A DNA stretch of 35,293 nucleotides from an uncultured beta proteobacterium (GCA_903933395.1 CAIZKA010000320.1:1-35293), one strand, 5' to 3'; positions 1 to 8,975 are shown, counted from the first letter of the stretch. Notes: generated by a model from the sequence alone, not told the origin. A program made the numbers and translations.

Positions 1-469
1 CAGAAAGCTCGTCCTTGTTGCCACCGAGTTGCGCCTGGTTCTGCGCGAAGATCAGCGCGTAGAGAAACTCCAGTTCCACAGCGATATGGTCGGGCAGTTC
101 GTGAATATCCTCGCTGACGTCGAAACCGCCCTGCTCGTAGAAATCCAGCACCGCCATTGTCGCTTCGTGCCGCATCGACTGATCGTCGGTGAGCCAGAAC
201 GAGGCATAGGGCATGGCCCGGGGCTGCGCTGGTCCGATAAACAACGCGGTGTAGTCGACCAGCAAGGTCTGCAAGTCCTGCGCCCCGAATTCCGTACCCA
301 GCTTGCGGGCAGACTCGGCGAGGTCCGGATGGATGGCGGTGGCGGCCGCCAGCATGGACTCGAACAGATGTTCCTCGCTGAAGTCCGTGCTGGGTTCGCA
401 ATAGCAGGCGGAAAGGAAACGGCACAGATCCGCGCGCGCGCCGGCTTTTCCGTTGATATGGTCGGTCAT
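1..469 (-). CDS. TorD/DmsD-family molybdoenzyme maturation chaperone, partial (C-terminus beyond left edge)
   Basis: Manual translation from the ATG at 469 on the minus strand: MTDHINGKAGARADLCRFLSACYCEPSTDFSEEHL...LFIGPAQPRAMPYASFWLTDDQSMRHEATMAVLDFYEQGGFDVSEDIHELPDHIAVELEFLYALIFAQNQ; TorD-like core. Absent from the ORF track because it is open at the window edge. Follows the A and B subunits on the same strand. Confidence 0.85.
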   Translation of the reverse strand, partial: MTDHINGKAGARADLCRFLSACYCEPSTDFSEEHLFESMLAAATAIHPDLAESARKLGTEFGAQDLQTLLVDYTALFIGPAQPRAMPYASFWLTDDQSMRHEATMAVLDFYEQGGFDVSEDIHELPDHIAVELEFLYALIFAQNQAQLGGNKDELS

Positions 470-538
470 TGCAACTCCTGAAACGATTGTGCCCGGCGCG
501 ACCGCCAAGGCCCCGCCCGGCGCCGGATAGAAAAGGGA

Positions 539-552
539 CCGGTCGAAACCGG
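539..552 (-). terminator. short hairpin (CCGGT-TTCG-ACCGG on minus strand) followed by TCCCTTTTC; possible attenuator between B subunit and chaperone genes
   Basis: Inverted repeat CCGGT/ACCGG with 4-nt loop and a weak downstream T run on the minus strand. Confidence 0.3.
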
Positions 553-566
553 CCGAAGATTCTATG

Positions 567-1370
567 TCAGACACGAGGGCTGTAATTGCCGACGTAGAAC
601 ACATTGGGCTTGGTGCCCTTTTCTTCCTGCAGGCGGAAGGACTTCTCCTTCTTCAGGATCTGCGAGATCTTGCTGTTCGGATCCTGCTGGTCGCCAAAAA
701 TCCGCGCCTGTGAAGGGCAGACCTCGACGCAGGCCGGCTGCAGGCCGTTCGTCACGCGGTGGTAGCAGAAGGTGCACTTCTCGATGACGTCGTCCGAACG
801 GATAGCCTTCGTTTCGCCGCCCTGCCAGTCGTTCAGCGCCGGAATCCGGGCGCCGGCCCTGGCCGACACTTCCGCGCCCGACGACGTGCAGCCCGGAATC
901 GCCGAAGTCTTGTCGGCCCAGAAAGGCTGTGGCTCATCTTGTGCGGGGTTGAGACTGATCACGCTGTAGGTCTCGCCGGTGAGGCTCCTGGAGTCGAGCT
1001 TCTCGTGGCTGTAGGGGCAGCCCTTCTTGGTCTGGCAATCGCCACAACCCACGCACAGCTCGGGATTGTGCAGGGTGATGCCTTCCGCCGTCTTGAACAG
1101 CGCCTTGTAGGGCTTGCCCTTGCCGGCCTTTTCCGGATTGCCCGGGCAGATCTTGATGCAAGGCGGCTCGTCGCAGTGGTTGCACAGCACCGGTATCACC
1201 ATGTGCCGGGTATTGGGAAACGTACCCTCGCTGTGCATCAGGAAGTCGGCCCAGTTGTAGCTTTGGCCCTCGGCACGGTTGCGCGTGTTGTTTTCGGTTT
1301 TGCAGGCAAAGGCGCAGGCACCGCAGCCCACGCAGCGCGACAGATCGATAACCATTCCTAGTTTCATCAT
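567..1370 (-). CDS. arrB: 4Fe-4S ferredoxin-type electron-transfer subunit of an arsenate-reductase-like molybdoenzyme (ArrB-like)
   Basis: Four Cys clusters (CVGCGACAFACKTENNT, CNHCDEPPCIKICP, CVGCGDCQTKKGCP, CTFCYHRVTNGLQPACVEVCP); KLGMVIDLxxCVGCGxC...KTENNT start typical of ArrB-type subunits; immediately downstream of the A subunit. Confidence 0.8.
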   Translation of the reverse strand: MMKLGMVIDLSRCVGCGACAFACKTENNTRNRAEGQSYNWADFLMHSEGTFPNTRHMVIPVLCNHCDEPPCIKICPGNPEKAGKGKPYKALFKTAEGITLHNPELCVGCGDCQTKKGCPYSHEKLDSRSLTGETYSVISLNPAQDEPQPFWADKTSAIPGCTSSGAEVSARAGARIPALNDWQGGETKAIRSDDVIEKCTFCYHRVTNGLQPACVEVCPSQARIFGDQQDPNSKISQILKKEKSFRLQEEKGTKPNVFYVGNYSPRV

Positions 1371-1390
1371 TTTCTCCTTATCGTCAGCGC

Positions 1391-3940
1391 TCAGGCCTTG
1401 GTGATCCGCACGCCGGTGAAGCCACCGTTGCGCGCCGTGGCACCACTCAAGCGGTCGTAGTCATCGACCAGGATCTCGTTGTTGTTGCCGCCCAGCGGGA
1501 CCGCCTTGGCGTAGTCCTTGGAAGCGACGCGGCCGTAGGCCCAGTGCCCTTGCCCGTAGCACTTCGCCACGGTGCCGGGACGCACCCCCTCCCACAGCTT
1601 GAGGTCTACCGTGATGGAACCTGCCTGCGAAGTGATGGTCACCTTGTCGCCGGTCTGCAGACCCAGTTTTGCGCCGTCGGCCGGATTCATCTTGACCACG
1701 TCGCCCCAGGACACGTCGCCCGGATCGACCTTCTTGAACTCCTGGTACCAGGGCAGGTTCTGCGAGCGGCCTTCACGGTTCAGGCGCGACTTGTAGTCGA
1801 TGAAAGTGAAGGGGTACTCTTCCAGGCTGCCGTGACGCTTCGGTACCTCGTAGTGCGGCACGAAAGCCACCTCGCCCTTGGCGGTATAGCCGCTGACGGC
1901 GAGGATGTCGTCGACCGTGGTCGCGTGCTTGGTGGCATGGGCCTCGAGCTTCTTTTTCAGCGTCGCACTGAAGAACTCGAACTTCTTGGTCTCGGTTTTG
2001 AACTTGCCGCCCCAGCCCTTCTTGAGCGTGTAACGCGGGCCGCTGAACATGCCCTTGGCCTTGAACGCGGCCCAACCCTTGATTGGCGCGTCGCCCTTCT
2101 GCTCTTCCTTGCCATCCCAGATCGGCGCGCTGGTGAACTTGGCGGCGAACTCGCTGAACTCCAGCTCGTTGGTCGCCGACTTGCCGGTCTCGGGGTCCTT
2201 GATGGTGTCGTAATAGTCGGCCAGGTTGGGGAAGCCCTTCGCCTTCAGCTTCTGCGCTAGCAGCCACATCACTTCGGTCTCTTCCTGCTTGCCCTCGAAG
2301 ACGCGCTTGATCGGATTCTGCTGGATCGAGGCGTAACTGTAGCCGTTGCTGCCGTTGGTGACGATCGACCAGCCTTCTGACGAATTGAAGGTGGAGGGCA
2401 ACACGACGTCGGCGAACTGGGTCATTTCCGACGGGTTGGTGACCATGTGGGCGAAGAACGGCACCTTGGCCATCACTTGGTTCCAGCGGTCGGCACCGGT
2501 CGCCGAGTGGTTGAAGTTGCTCCACGAGGAGAGCACCACCTTGATCGCGCCCGGGTTCTTCAACAGGTAGTTGGGCACGTTGTTAATCGGCGAGGTCTGC
2601 AGCCCCGGCATATCTTTCTTGCCGCGCGCGTCTGTTCCGTGGTCCTTGTAGCCCTTCTTGGCCACCTCGTCGATGAACTTGTCGGTGCTGGGAAACTTGT
2701 TCAGCTTGGGACCGCTGGCGCCTTCCAGGACAACAACATCGATCGAACCGAGCAGGCCGTTCAGCGCATACACGGCCATCGAGGCATAGGTGCCCCGCGG
2801 CCACATGTTGGCACCGGGCCCCATCCAGACGGCGGTATAGGGTGCGGCCTTGGCCATGGCGCGAGCCACGCGCACGATCTGCTCGGCGGGGATGCCGGAT
2901 TCCTTGGCGCCGAAGGCCGGGGTGCGGTCCTTCAGTTCCAGGTTCCACCACTTGACCAGGCCCGAGGTTTCCTTCTCGACGAAGGCATCTTCGGCGACGG
3001 CACTGCCGGCGACGAAGAGGTTCTTGCCGTCCTTGAAGTCGCCGACGAATTCCTTGTTCCACGTGCCTTCGGTGAGGATCACGTGGGCAATGGCGCCGGC
3101 CAGCGCGCCGTCGGTGCCCGGCAGCACGGGTAGCCACTCGTGCGACTTGGCGCCGGCGTTGGACAGGCGCGGATCGACCGTGATCACGGTGCCACGGGCA
3201 ACGATCTCATGGAAACGGTGGATGGTGTTCGGTACCTGGCGATTGGAGGCCAATGGGTCGCAGCCCCAGACTACCAGGCAGTTGGTCTTTTCCAGATCGT
3301 AGTCACGATAACCGTAGAAGCCTTGCGTCAGGCCCGGGCCCATCTTTTCGGCCTCGGCGCAAAGTGCGCTGTGCGAGTAATAGTTGCCGGTGCCGAAGAC
3401 CTTCGGCAGGGTGCCGTAGAGCAGGTCGGTGGAGGTCGGCGAATAGCGGCCGCGCATGTACATCAGCTTTTCCGGTTCGCCGGCGGCACGCAGTTCAAGC
3501 ATTTTGTCAGCGACGATGTTCATTGCTTCGTCCCAGGAGATCGGCACGAACTTCGGATCGATGCCGCGTCCCTTGAGCGGATTGGTGCGCTTCAACGGCA
3601 CCTTGACGCGGTCCGGATCGTAGGTCTGCTGCGGGATCAGGTGACCGCGCGGGCAGACGTAACCGTGGTTGCTCTTGGAAATCTCGTTGCCGCGCACGCG
3701 GGTGGCGCGGCCCCCCGACACGTACAACTGGATCGCGCACCACTGGGTGCAGCCCTGGCAGGTGCTGGCGATCCATTCACCCTTGGCCGGCGTGCTGGGC
3801 CTGGCCTTGCGCGGGATCAGCGCATTCTTGAACGGCATGGGCTTGTGCTTGGGCTTATCGGCCGCCAAAGCGCTGCCGCCGAGCATCCAGGCCGCGGACG
3901 CGGCGGATGCCATGATGAATTCACGTCTGGTCAATTTCAT
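1391..3940 (-). CDS. arrA: Tat-exported molybdopterin oxidoreductase catalytic subunit, arsenate reductase (ArrA)-like; start corrected from ORF-track 4021 to 3940
   Basis: Tat signal [35 protein letters not shown]...CPRGH Fe-S motif; RGRY segment; SALCAEAEKMGPG...GYRDYDLEKTNCLVVWGCDPLASNRQ resembling ArrA; C-terminal molydop-binding region. ArxA or another related clade cannot be excluded without phylogeny. Confidence 0.75.
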   Translation of the reverse strand: MKLTRREFIMASAASAAWMLGGSALAADKPKHKPMPFKNALIPRKARPSTPAKGEWIASTCQGCTQWCAIQLYVSGGRATRVRGNEISKSNHGYVCPRGHLIPQQTYDPDRVKVPLKRTNPLKGRGIDPKFVPISWDEAMNIVADKMLELRAAGEPEKLMYMRGRYSPTSTDLLYGTLPKVFGTGNYYSHSALCAEAEKMGPGLTQGFYGYRDYDLEKTNCLVVWGCDPLASNRQVPNTIHRFHEIVARGTVITVDPRLSNAGAKSHEWLPVLPGTDGALAGAIAHVILTEGTWNKEFVGDFKDGKNLFVAGSAVAEDAFVEKETSGLVKWWNLELKDRTPAFGAKESGIPAEQIVRVARAMAKAAPYTAVWMGPGANMWPRGTYASMAVYALNGLLGSIDVVVLEGASGPKLNKFPSTDKFIDEVAKKGYKDHGTDARGKKDMPGLQTSPINNVPNYLLKNPGAIKVVLSSWSNFNHSATGADRWNQVMAKVPFFAHMVTNPSEMTQFADVVLPSTFNSSEGWSIVTNGSNGYSYASIQQNPIKRVFEGKQEETEVMWLLAQKLKAKGFPNLADYYDTIKDPETGKSATNELEFSEFAAKFTSAPIWDGKEEQKGDAPIKGWAAFKAKGMFSGPRYTLKKGWGGKFKTETKKFEFFSATLKKKLEAHATKHATTVDDILAVSGYTAKGEVAFVPHYEVPKRHGSLEEYPFTFIDYKSRLNREGRSQNLPWYQEFKKVDPGDVSWGDVVKMNPADGAKLGLQTGDKVTITSQAGSITVDLKLWEGVRPGTVAKCYGQGHWAYGRVASKDYAKAVPLGGNNNEILVDDYDRLSGATARNGGFTGVRITKA

Positions 3941-4065
3941 AATTGCCTCCTGATAAAGAACCCGATCAATAGCCAAACACTGCAAACATTGAAATTTGCC
4001 CGTCCATTGCCTGTTCCCCAAGCCCGTTGGCGATCTGCGGGATTGCTGTCGAAGCCCGCTGACAA

Positions 4066-4081
4066 GTTACCTTCCGGTAAC
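4066..4081. promoter_or_regulatory. dyad GTTACC-TTCC-GGTAAC (site 1), upstream of the A-subunit gene
   Basis: Perfect 6-bp inverted repeat, 4-bp spacer; shares the extended context CAAGTTACCnnnnGGTAACCT with site 3. Confidence 0.7.
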
Positions 4082-4143
4082 CTGGAATCAGTCTTGTCGC
4101 GTCTCCCGTCATAGCAAGCGGCCGGCCCGGACAGACCGGTAAA

Positions 4144-4165
4144 AGTCGGCGCCGGCGACACGGCG
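4144..4165 (+). repeat. copy A of dispersed 22-bp motif AGTCGGCGC-N7-ACGGCG
   Basis: AGTCGGCGCCGGCGACACGGCG (intergenic). Confidence 0.55.
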
Positions 4166-4375
4166 ACCCGCAAAACAAGGCCTTCAGCGCGGTCGGCGCC
4201 GGAAGGCCTGGGTTGCGGGGATGGGTTCGCGGTTTCACGATGTCTGCTTGGTGTTCTTGCTCGCCAGACTTCTTGCGAGAAACATGCCATCGAAGAAAAA
4301 CAGCATGCTTTCAGGGCATTGACCTGCGGGCCCGCCAAAAAGCAGCAGGCAATGAACAAGAATCGCGTTAATATG

Positions 4376-4391
4376 GTTACCAGACCGTAAC
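4376..4391. promoter_or_regulatory. dyad GTTACC-AGAC-CGTAAC (site 2), just upstream of the binding-protein start
   Basis: One mismatch to the sites 1/3 pattern; also readable as the perfect inverted repeat GGTTAC-N6-GTAACC at 4375-4392. Confidence 0.6.
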
Positions 4392-4404
4392 CGACGGAGG
4401 CCTC

Positions 4405-5310
4405 ATGCATCAGGACACGTCAGTCAAGTTACCGGGTGGTAACCTACGCCGTAACCGGCGTCGTTGGCTTATCGACAGCGCTTGCCTCGCTGCCGCCGGA
4501 CTGATCGGCCTGTCTCGCAAGTCGCAAGCAAGCAGCGGAAAGATACGGGTGGGCATGACCCCGGCATTTCTGCACGACCAGCACAGCCTGCTTGGCGAAT
4601 GGCGGGATTTCATGGCGGCCTCGCTGCAGCGGCCGGTGGAATTCGTGCAGCGCGACAGCTACCGCGAAACCATGGACTTGCTGCGGCTCGAAAAGCTGGA
4701 GTTCGCCTGGATCTGCGACTACCCCTACCTGCATCTCAAGAAGGAAGTCCGACTGCTGGCGGTGCCGCTCTACCAGGGGCAACCGCTTTACCGCTCCTAC
4801 CTGATCGTGCGCAAGGACAACGCCCAAGTTAAATCGATGACGGATCTCGCCGGCAGCGTCTTCGCCTATGCCGACCCCTACTCGAACACCGGCTACCTTG
4901 CACCGCGCTACGAGATCCGCCAGATCGGGCGCGATCCGGGAAGTTTCTTTCGCAAAACCTTCTTTACCTGGTCGCATCGCAAGGTGGTCGAGGCGGTGGC
5001 CAGCGGCCTTGCCCGCGGCGGCGCGGTGGACAGCTACATCTGGGACACCCTGGCCCACGTCGAACCGGCGCTGACAGAGCGAACCCGCATCGTGTCGCGT
5101 TCCCCGGAATACGGCTTTCCACCCTTCGTCAGCCACCACTCTGTATCCGCCGCCGACTTTCAACTGATGCAGCAGCATCTGCTCGGCATGGCAAAAACCG
5201 ATGCCGGTCGCCGCCTGCTCGAACACCTGCATCTTGACGGCTTCACCACCGGCAGCCCGGCCCTGTATGAAGGTGTTGCAAAGATGATGCGCGCCTTCGG
5301 CGAAGCCTGA
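4405..5310 (+). CDS. PhnD-like periplasmic substrate-binding protein, ArrX/ArxX/AioX-type sensory component
   Basis: PhnD fold signatures (KIRVGMTPAFLHDQ..., YRSYLIVRKDNAQVKSMTDLAGSVFAYADPYSNTGYLAPRYEI); followed by HK and RR genes; divergent from an arr-like operon. Confidence 0.8.
   Translation: MHQDTSVKLPGGNLRRNRRRWLIDSACLAAAGLIGLSRKSQASSGKIRVGMTPAFLHDQHSLLGEWRDFMAASLQRPVEFVQRDSYRETMDLLRLEKLEFAWICDYPYLHLKKEVRLLAVPLYQGQPLYRSYLIVRKDNAQVKSMTDLAGSVFAYADPYSNTGYLAPRYEIRQIGRDPGSFFRKTFFTWSHRKVVEAVASGLARGGAVDSYIWDTLAHVEPALTERTRIVSRSPEYGFPPFVSHHSVSAADFQLMQQHLLGMAKTDAGRRLLEHLHLDGFTTGSPALYEGVAKMMRAFGEA
4428..4443. promoter_or_regulatory. dyad GTTACC-GGGT-GGTAAC (site 3), inside the 5' end of the binding-protein gene
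   Basis: Perfect 6-bp inverted repeat, 4-bp spacer. Confidence 0.6.
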
Positions 5311-5318
5311 GAGTTCTG

Positions 5319-6800
5319 ATGCGCTGGCTGTTCAACCTCTCCTTCCGCCACAAGATCCCCTTGTGGACCTCCTTCCTGATCAGCTTTTCGATCTTCATCG
5401 TCGGCGCCGCGCTGATGACCCGCGCCTATGAGGACATGAAAAGCGCGGTGGTGATCAGTGCCGACAATCTCGGCCACACGCTGGCCAACACGGTGGCGCC
5501 GACGCTGTTGCACGACGACGTCTGGCGCGCTTTCGAGATCGTGCGCTCGCCGCTGCGCGCCGAGATCGCGAAAACGCCGGTGCAAGTCGACGCGGTGGTG
5601 GTCCTCACGCGCGAGCACAAGGTCTTTGTCTCCAGCGATCCCGATGCGCTGCCGATGCTGAGCGAGGCGACGGCCCTCGGGCCGGACTGGGAACGCCTGG
5701 GTGAATACCTGCGCGCACCGGCCGGCATCAAGTGGCCGCTGGTTCTGGAGCCCGCGGGGTCCAGTTACCTTTATGTCGCTCTGCCGATCACCGACAAGGA
5801 TGCCCAACTCGGGCACCTGGTCCTGCGCTATGCCAAATCGGTGTTTCATCCCTGGTTCATCGACACCCTCTGGCAGGGCCTCGCGCTGGGTCTGCTGGTG
5901 CTGGCGGTGCTGATCCCGATCAACTGGTACTGGGGCGGGCGCATGGCCAAGCCGCTGGTCGACCTGGCACAGCGCATGGGCATGATGATGGAGAAGCCGC
6001 CCGAGCCTCTCCCCCCCGATCTATACCCCTACCACGACGAACTGGGCCAGCTGTTCCAGGCCTACGATCGCATGGTGCTGGCGCTGCGCGACAAGGCCGC
6101 GCTGGAAAATGAAATGGTCAAGTCCGAACGCCTGGCCGCCATCGGCCAGCTCACCGCCGGCATCGCCCACGAAATCAACAACCCGCTGGCCGGGTTGATC
6201 ACGGTCGTCGACACGCTCAAGCTGCGTCGCGATCTCGATCCGCGCGTGTTGCGCAACCTGGAGCTGATCGATCGCGGCCTGATGCAGATTCGCGACACCG
6301 TCGCCGCACTGCTGGTGCAGACCAAAGTGCAGGCGCGGCCGCTGAACCCGCACGACCTCGAAGACATCCGCACCCTGATCCAGCCTCAGGTCGGCAAGCG
6401 CCGTATCCGGCTCGACTGGTCGGCAACCATGCCCGCCGAACTGCCGGCGCCCGCCAGCCTGGTGCGTCAGATCCTGATCAACCTGTTGCTCAATGCGGTG
6501 CAGGCCGCGGCCGAAGACGGCCACGTCAGTCTGTGGCTGGGCCGCAGGGAAGATGTTGAATCCTGTCTGACCATCATCGTGCGCAATGACGGCGAGCTGC
6601 TCGGCGACGAGCAACTTTCCCACCTGTTCGAGCCCTTCACCTCAACCCGCGCCGGCGGCCACGGCCTCGGCCTATGGGTGACTTACCAGATCGTGACCCA
6701 GCTTGAAGGTCGCATTGCCGCCCGCAATATCGATGGCGAAGTCGAATTCGTGGTCAACCTGCCTCTTGGAGATAGCCCATGCAGCACCGCATCGCCCTGA
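5319..6800 (+). CDS. membrane-bound sensor histidine kinase
   Basis: N-terminal TM segment, periplasmic loop, second TM, HisKA motif AAIGQLTAGIAHEINNPLAGL, HATPase region; overlaps the next ORF by 22 nt. Confidence 0.88.
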   Translation: MRWLFNLSFRHKIPLWTSFLISFSIFIVGAALMTRAYEDMKSAVVISADNLGHTLANTVAPTLLHDDVWRAFEIVRSPLRAEIAKTPVQVDAVVVLTREHKVFVSSDPDALPMLSEATALGPDWERLGEYLRAPAGIKWPLVLEPAGSSYLYVALPITDKDAQLGHLVLRYAKSVFHPWFIDTLWQGLALGLLVLAVLIPINWYWGGRMAKPLVDLAQRMGMMMEKPPEPLPPDLYPYHDELGQLFQAYDRMVLALRDKAALENEMVKSERLAAIGQLTAGIAHEINNPLAGLITVVDTLKLRRDLDPRVLRNLELIDRGLMQIRDTVAALLVQTKVQARPLNPHDLEDIRTLIQPQVGKRRIRLDWSATMPAELPAPASLVRQILINLLLNAVQAAAEDGHVSLWLGRREDVESCLTIIVRNDGELLGDEQLSHLFEPFTSTRAGGHGLGLWVTYQIVTQLEGRIAARNIDGEVEFVVNLPLGDSPCSTASP

Positions 6801-8098
6801 TCGAAGACGACCCCATCATCGGCGAGGCGCTCTCCGATCGACTCGAATTCGAGGGCTTTGCCTGCGACCGTTACCGCGACGGAAAACTGGCCCGGCGCGG
6901 CCTCGGCCAGCGCCGCTACAGCGTGGTGGTGAGTGACATCAACCTGCCCGACATCAGCGGCGAACAATTGTTCTGCGACCTGCTCGCGGATAACCAGGCG
7001 CTGCCGCCATTCATCTTCATTACCGGCTATGGCGCCATCGACCAGGCGGTGCGGCTGCTCAAGCTCGGCGCCCACGACTATGTCACCAAACCCTTCAATG
7101 TCGGCGAACTGATCGCCAAGATCCGCGGCCTGTGCGAGCGCCAGCAACCCGCCGCGAACAGCGATGCGCAACTGGGTATTTCCACCGCCATGCGCCATAT
7201 TGAGGGTTTGCTGCCGCGCCTGGCGGCAAGCCGCAGCGCGGTACTGATCTCCGGCGAGTCCGGCGCCGGCAAGGAACAGGTGGCGCGCGCGTTGCACGCG
7301 GCCGGCGACGCGAAAGGCAAGACGCCTTTCGTCGCGGTCAATTGCGGGGCGATTCCGGAGAATCTGATCGAGTCGGAACTATTCGGCCATGACAAGGGAG
7401 CCTTCACCGGCGCCGAGCGCGAGCGGCGCGGCGTGTTCGAACAGGCCGACGGCGGCACCCTGTTCCTTGACGAGATCGGCGAAATGCCGCCCTCGATGCA
7501 GGTCAAGCTCCTGCGCGCGATCCAGGACCGGGCGGTGGTCCGCGTCGGCGGCGCCACACAGCTCAAGGTGAATATCCGGCTGGTCTGCGCCACGCATCAC
7601 GACCTCAAGGCGATGGTCGAACAGGGCGGCTTTCGCGAGGACCTGTATTACCGGATCCACGTCATCCACCTCGACGTACCGCCCCTGCGCGAGCGCCAGG
7701 AAGACATCCTCTGGCTGGCGGCGCGCTTCCTCGACGAAAGAGCAGCCAGAGGGGAGGCCCGCCGCACCCTGACGGCCGACGCCGAGCGCGCCCTGACCCG
7801 CTATCCCTGGCCGGGCAACGTGCGCGAGTTGCAGCATTGCCTGGAGCGCGCCTGCGTGCTCTCGCTAAGTCCGGTGTTGAATGTCGAAAGCCTGTTCGCT
7901 GCCGACGGTCCGCCGGCAACGGCAGAAGATGGGCTGCGCCAACCGCTCAGCGACCACCTGCAGGATTGCGAGCGCACCTACATCCGGCGAGCGCTGAACG
8001 AGTGCGACGGCCGCATCGCCGACACCGCCGCCCTGCTCGGCATCAGCCGCAAGAACCTCTGGGAAAAGATGCGCAAACTCGAGATGGCTGAAGGCTGA
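6779..8098 (+). CDS. NtrC-family sigma-54-dependent response regulator
   Basis: Receiver domain (IALIEDDPIIGEAL...DINLPD...YVTKPF), AAA+ Walker A GESGAGKE, GAFTGA loop, Fis-type HTH DTAALLGISRKNLWEKMRK. Confidence 0.93.
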   Translation: MQHRIALIEDDPIIGEALSDRLEFEGFACDRYRDGKLARRGLGQRRYSVVVSDINLPDISGEQLFCDLLADNQALPPFIFITGYGAIDQAVRLLKLGAHDYVTKPFNVGELIAKIRGLCERQQPAANSDAQLGISTAMRHIEGLLPRLAASRSAVLISGESGAGKEQVARALHAAGDAKGKTPFVAVNCGAIPENLIESELFGHDKGAFTGAERERRGVFEQADGGTLFLDEIGEMPPSMQVKLLRAIQDRAVVRVGGATQLKVNIRLVCATHHDLKAMVEQGGFREDLYYRIHVIHLDVPPLRERQEDILWLAARFLDERAARGEARRTLTADAERALTRYPWPGNVRELQHCLERACVLSLSPVLNVESLFAADGPPATAEDGLRQPLSDHLQDCERTYIRRALNECDGRIADTAALLGISRKNLWEKMRKLEMAEG

Positions 8099-8107
8099 AG
8101 CCTTCAG
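8088..8107. terminator. perfect 9-bp inverted repeat CTGAAGGCT-GA-AGCCTTCAG spanning the regulator stop codon, between convergent genes
   Basis: Sequence symmetry; no clear T-tract, so a terminator role is tentative. Confidence 0.35.
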
Positions 8108-8117
8108 TCAGAAACGG

Positions 8118-8900
8118 TCAGTTCTTTGCTTCCGGCTTCACCGCGCGATGGAAGCCGATCATGCCGTGGAACACGGTATCCACGCTGACCTCGACGAAAC
8201 CCAGTTCGCGCAGCACGATCGACAATTCCTCGGCGGTGTAGAACAGGTCCAGCGCGTCGATGAAATACTGCTTGAACCGGGTCGCCGCGGGACTGCTGCC
8301 GACGATCAGGCTGGTGAAATTCAGGCAGGTCTTGAGATAGGCGTAGTAGAGGTTCTTCACGATCGGATTGCGCGGGCGCAGCATGTCGGAATGGTGAAAA
8401 TGGCCGCCGGGCTTGAGCACGCGCAGGATCTCGGTGAACACCTCGCGCACGCGCAGGTGGCGCGAGGCGAACTGCAGGGTGACGACGTCGAAATGGTTGT
8501 CCAGGAAGGGCAGCACATGCACGTCGCCGATGGTGCTCTTGATGTGAAAACCGAGGGCAGCGGCATTCTGTGCCCCCACGGTCTGCATTTCGGCGCTGCG
8601 GTCCATCGCATGCACGTCCAGCGTCGGCTCGCGCTTGAGCAGGGCGATGCCGATGGCGTTGGTGCCGGCGCAGACATCCAGCACTTTCTGGTCCGGCTTG
8701 ATGTCCACCGTCTGCATGAAGCGCTTGAGAAAGGTGCTCCAGAGGCCCAGTGCGGCGATCTCGTTGGCGCGATCGTAATAACGCGCTATGTCGGCAAAGG
8801 CATCGTTGAGATCATTGTTCCAGACGTCGCTGAAGCGTTGTTCGCGTGCGGCCTCGCGCGAGGCCAGCGGGGGAGGTGCCATATTCGATTTCTCCAGCAT
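8118..8900 (-). CDS. class I SAM-dependent methyltransferase, UbiE/COQ5-like (start chosen at MLEKSNM)
   Basis: VLDVCAGTNAIGIALLKREPTLDVHAMDRSAEM SAM motif; VLKPGGHFHHSDM; the longer ORF-track start runs antisense through the downstream gene's region. Confidence 0.75.
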   Translation of the reverse strand: MLEKSNMAPPPLASREAAREQRFSDVWNNDLNDAFADIARYYDRANEIAALGLWSTFLKRFMQTVDIKPDQKVLDVCAGTNAIGIALLKREPTLDVHAMDRSAEMQTVGAQNAAALGFHIKSTIGDVHVLPFLDNHFDVVTLQFASRHLRVREVFTEILRVLKPGGHFHHSDMLRPRNPIVKNLYYAYLKTCLNFTSLIVGSSPAATRFKQYFIDALDLFYTAEELSIVLRELGFVEVSVDTVFHGMIGFHRAVKPEAKN

Positions 8901-8975
8901 GAGGGTAAAACATTGCAGAAGGCAGGGATTTAGCCCTTCCCGAGAAAGGGTGTCAAGTCGGTCGCGGCCACAAGG

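Noticed and set aside
3920-3940. Near-identical DNA at the 5' ends of the arrA-like gene and napA (MKLTRREFI)
   Set aside because: Explained by a shared Tat signal motif; too short to infer recent duplication.
8118-8900. Possible arsenite methyltransferase ArsM, given the arsenic context
   Set aside because: Lacks the set of conserved As-binding cysteines; the sequence looks UbiE/COQ5-like.
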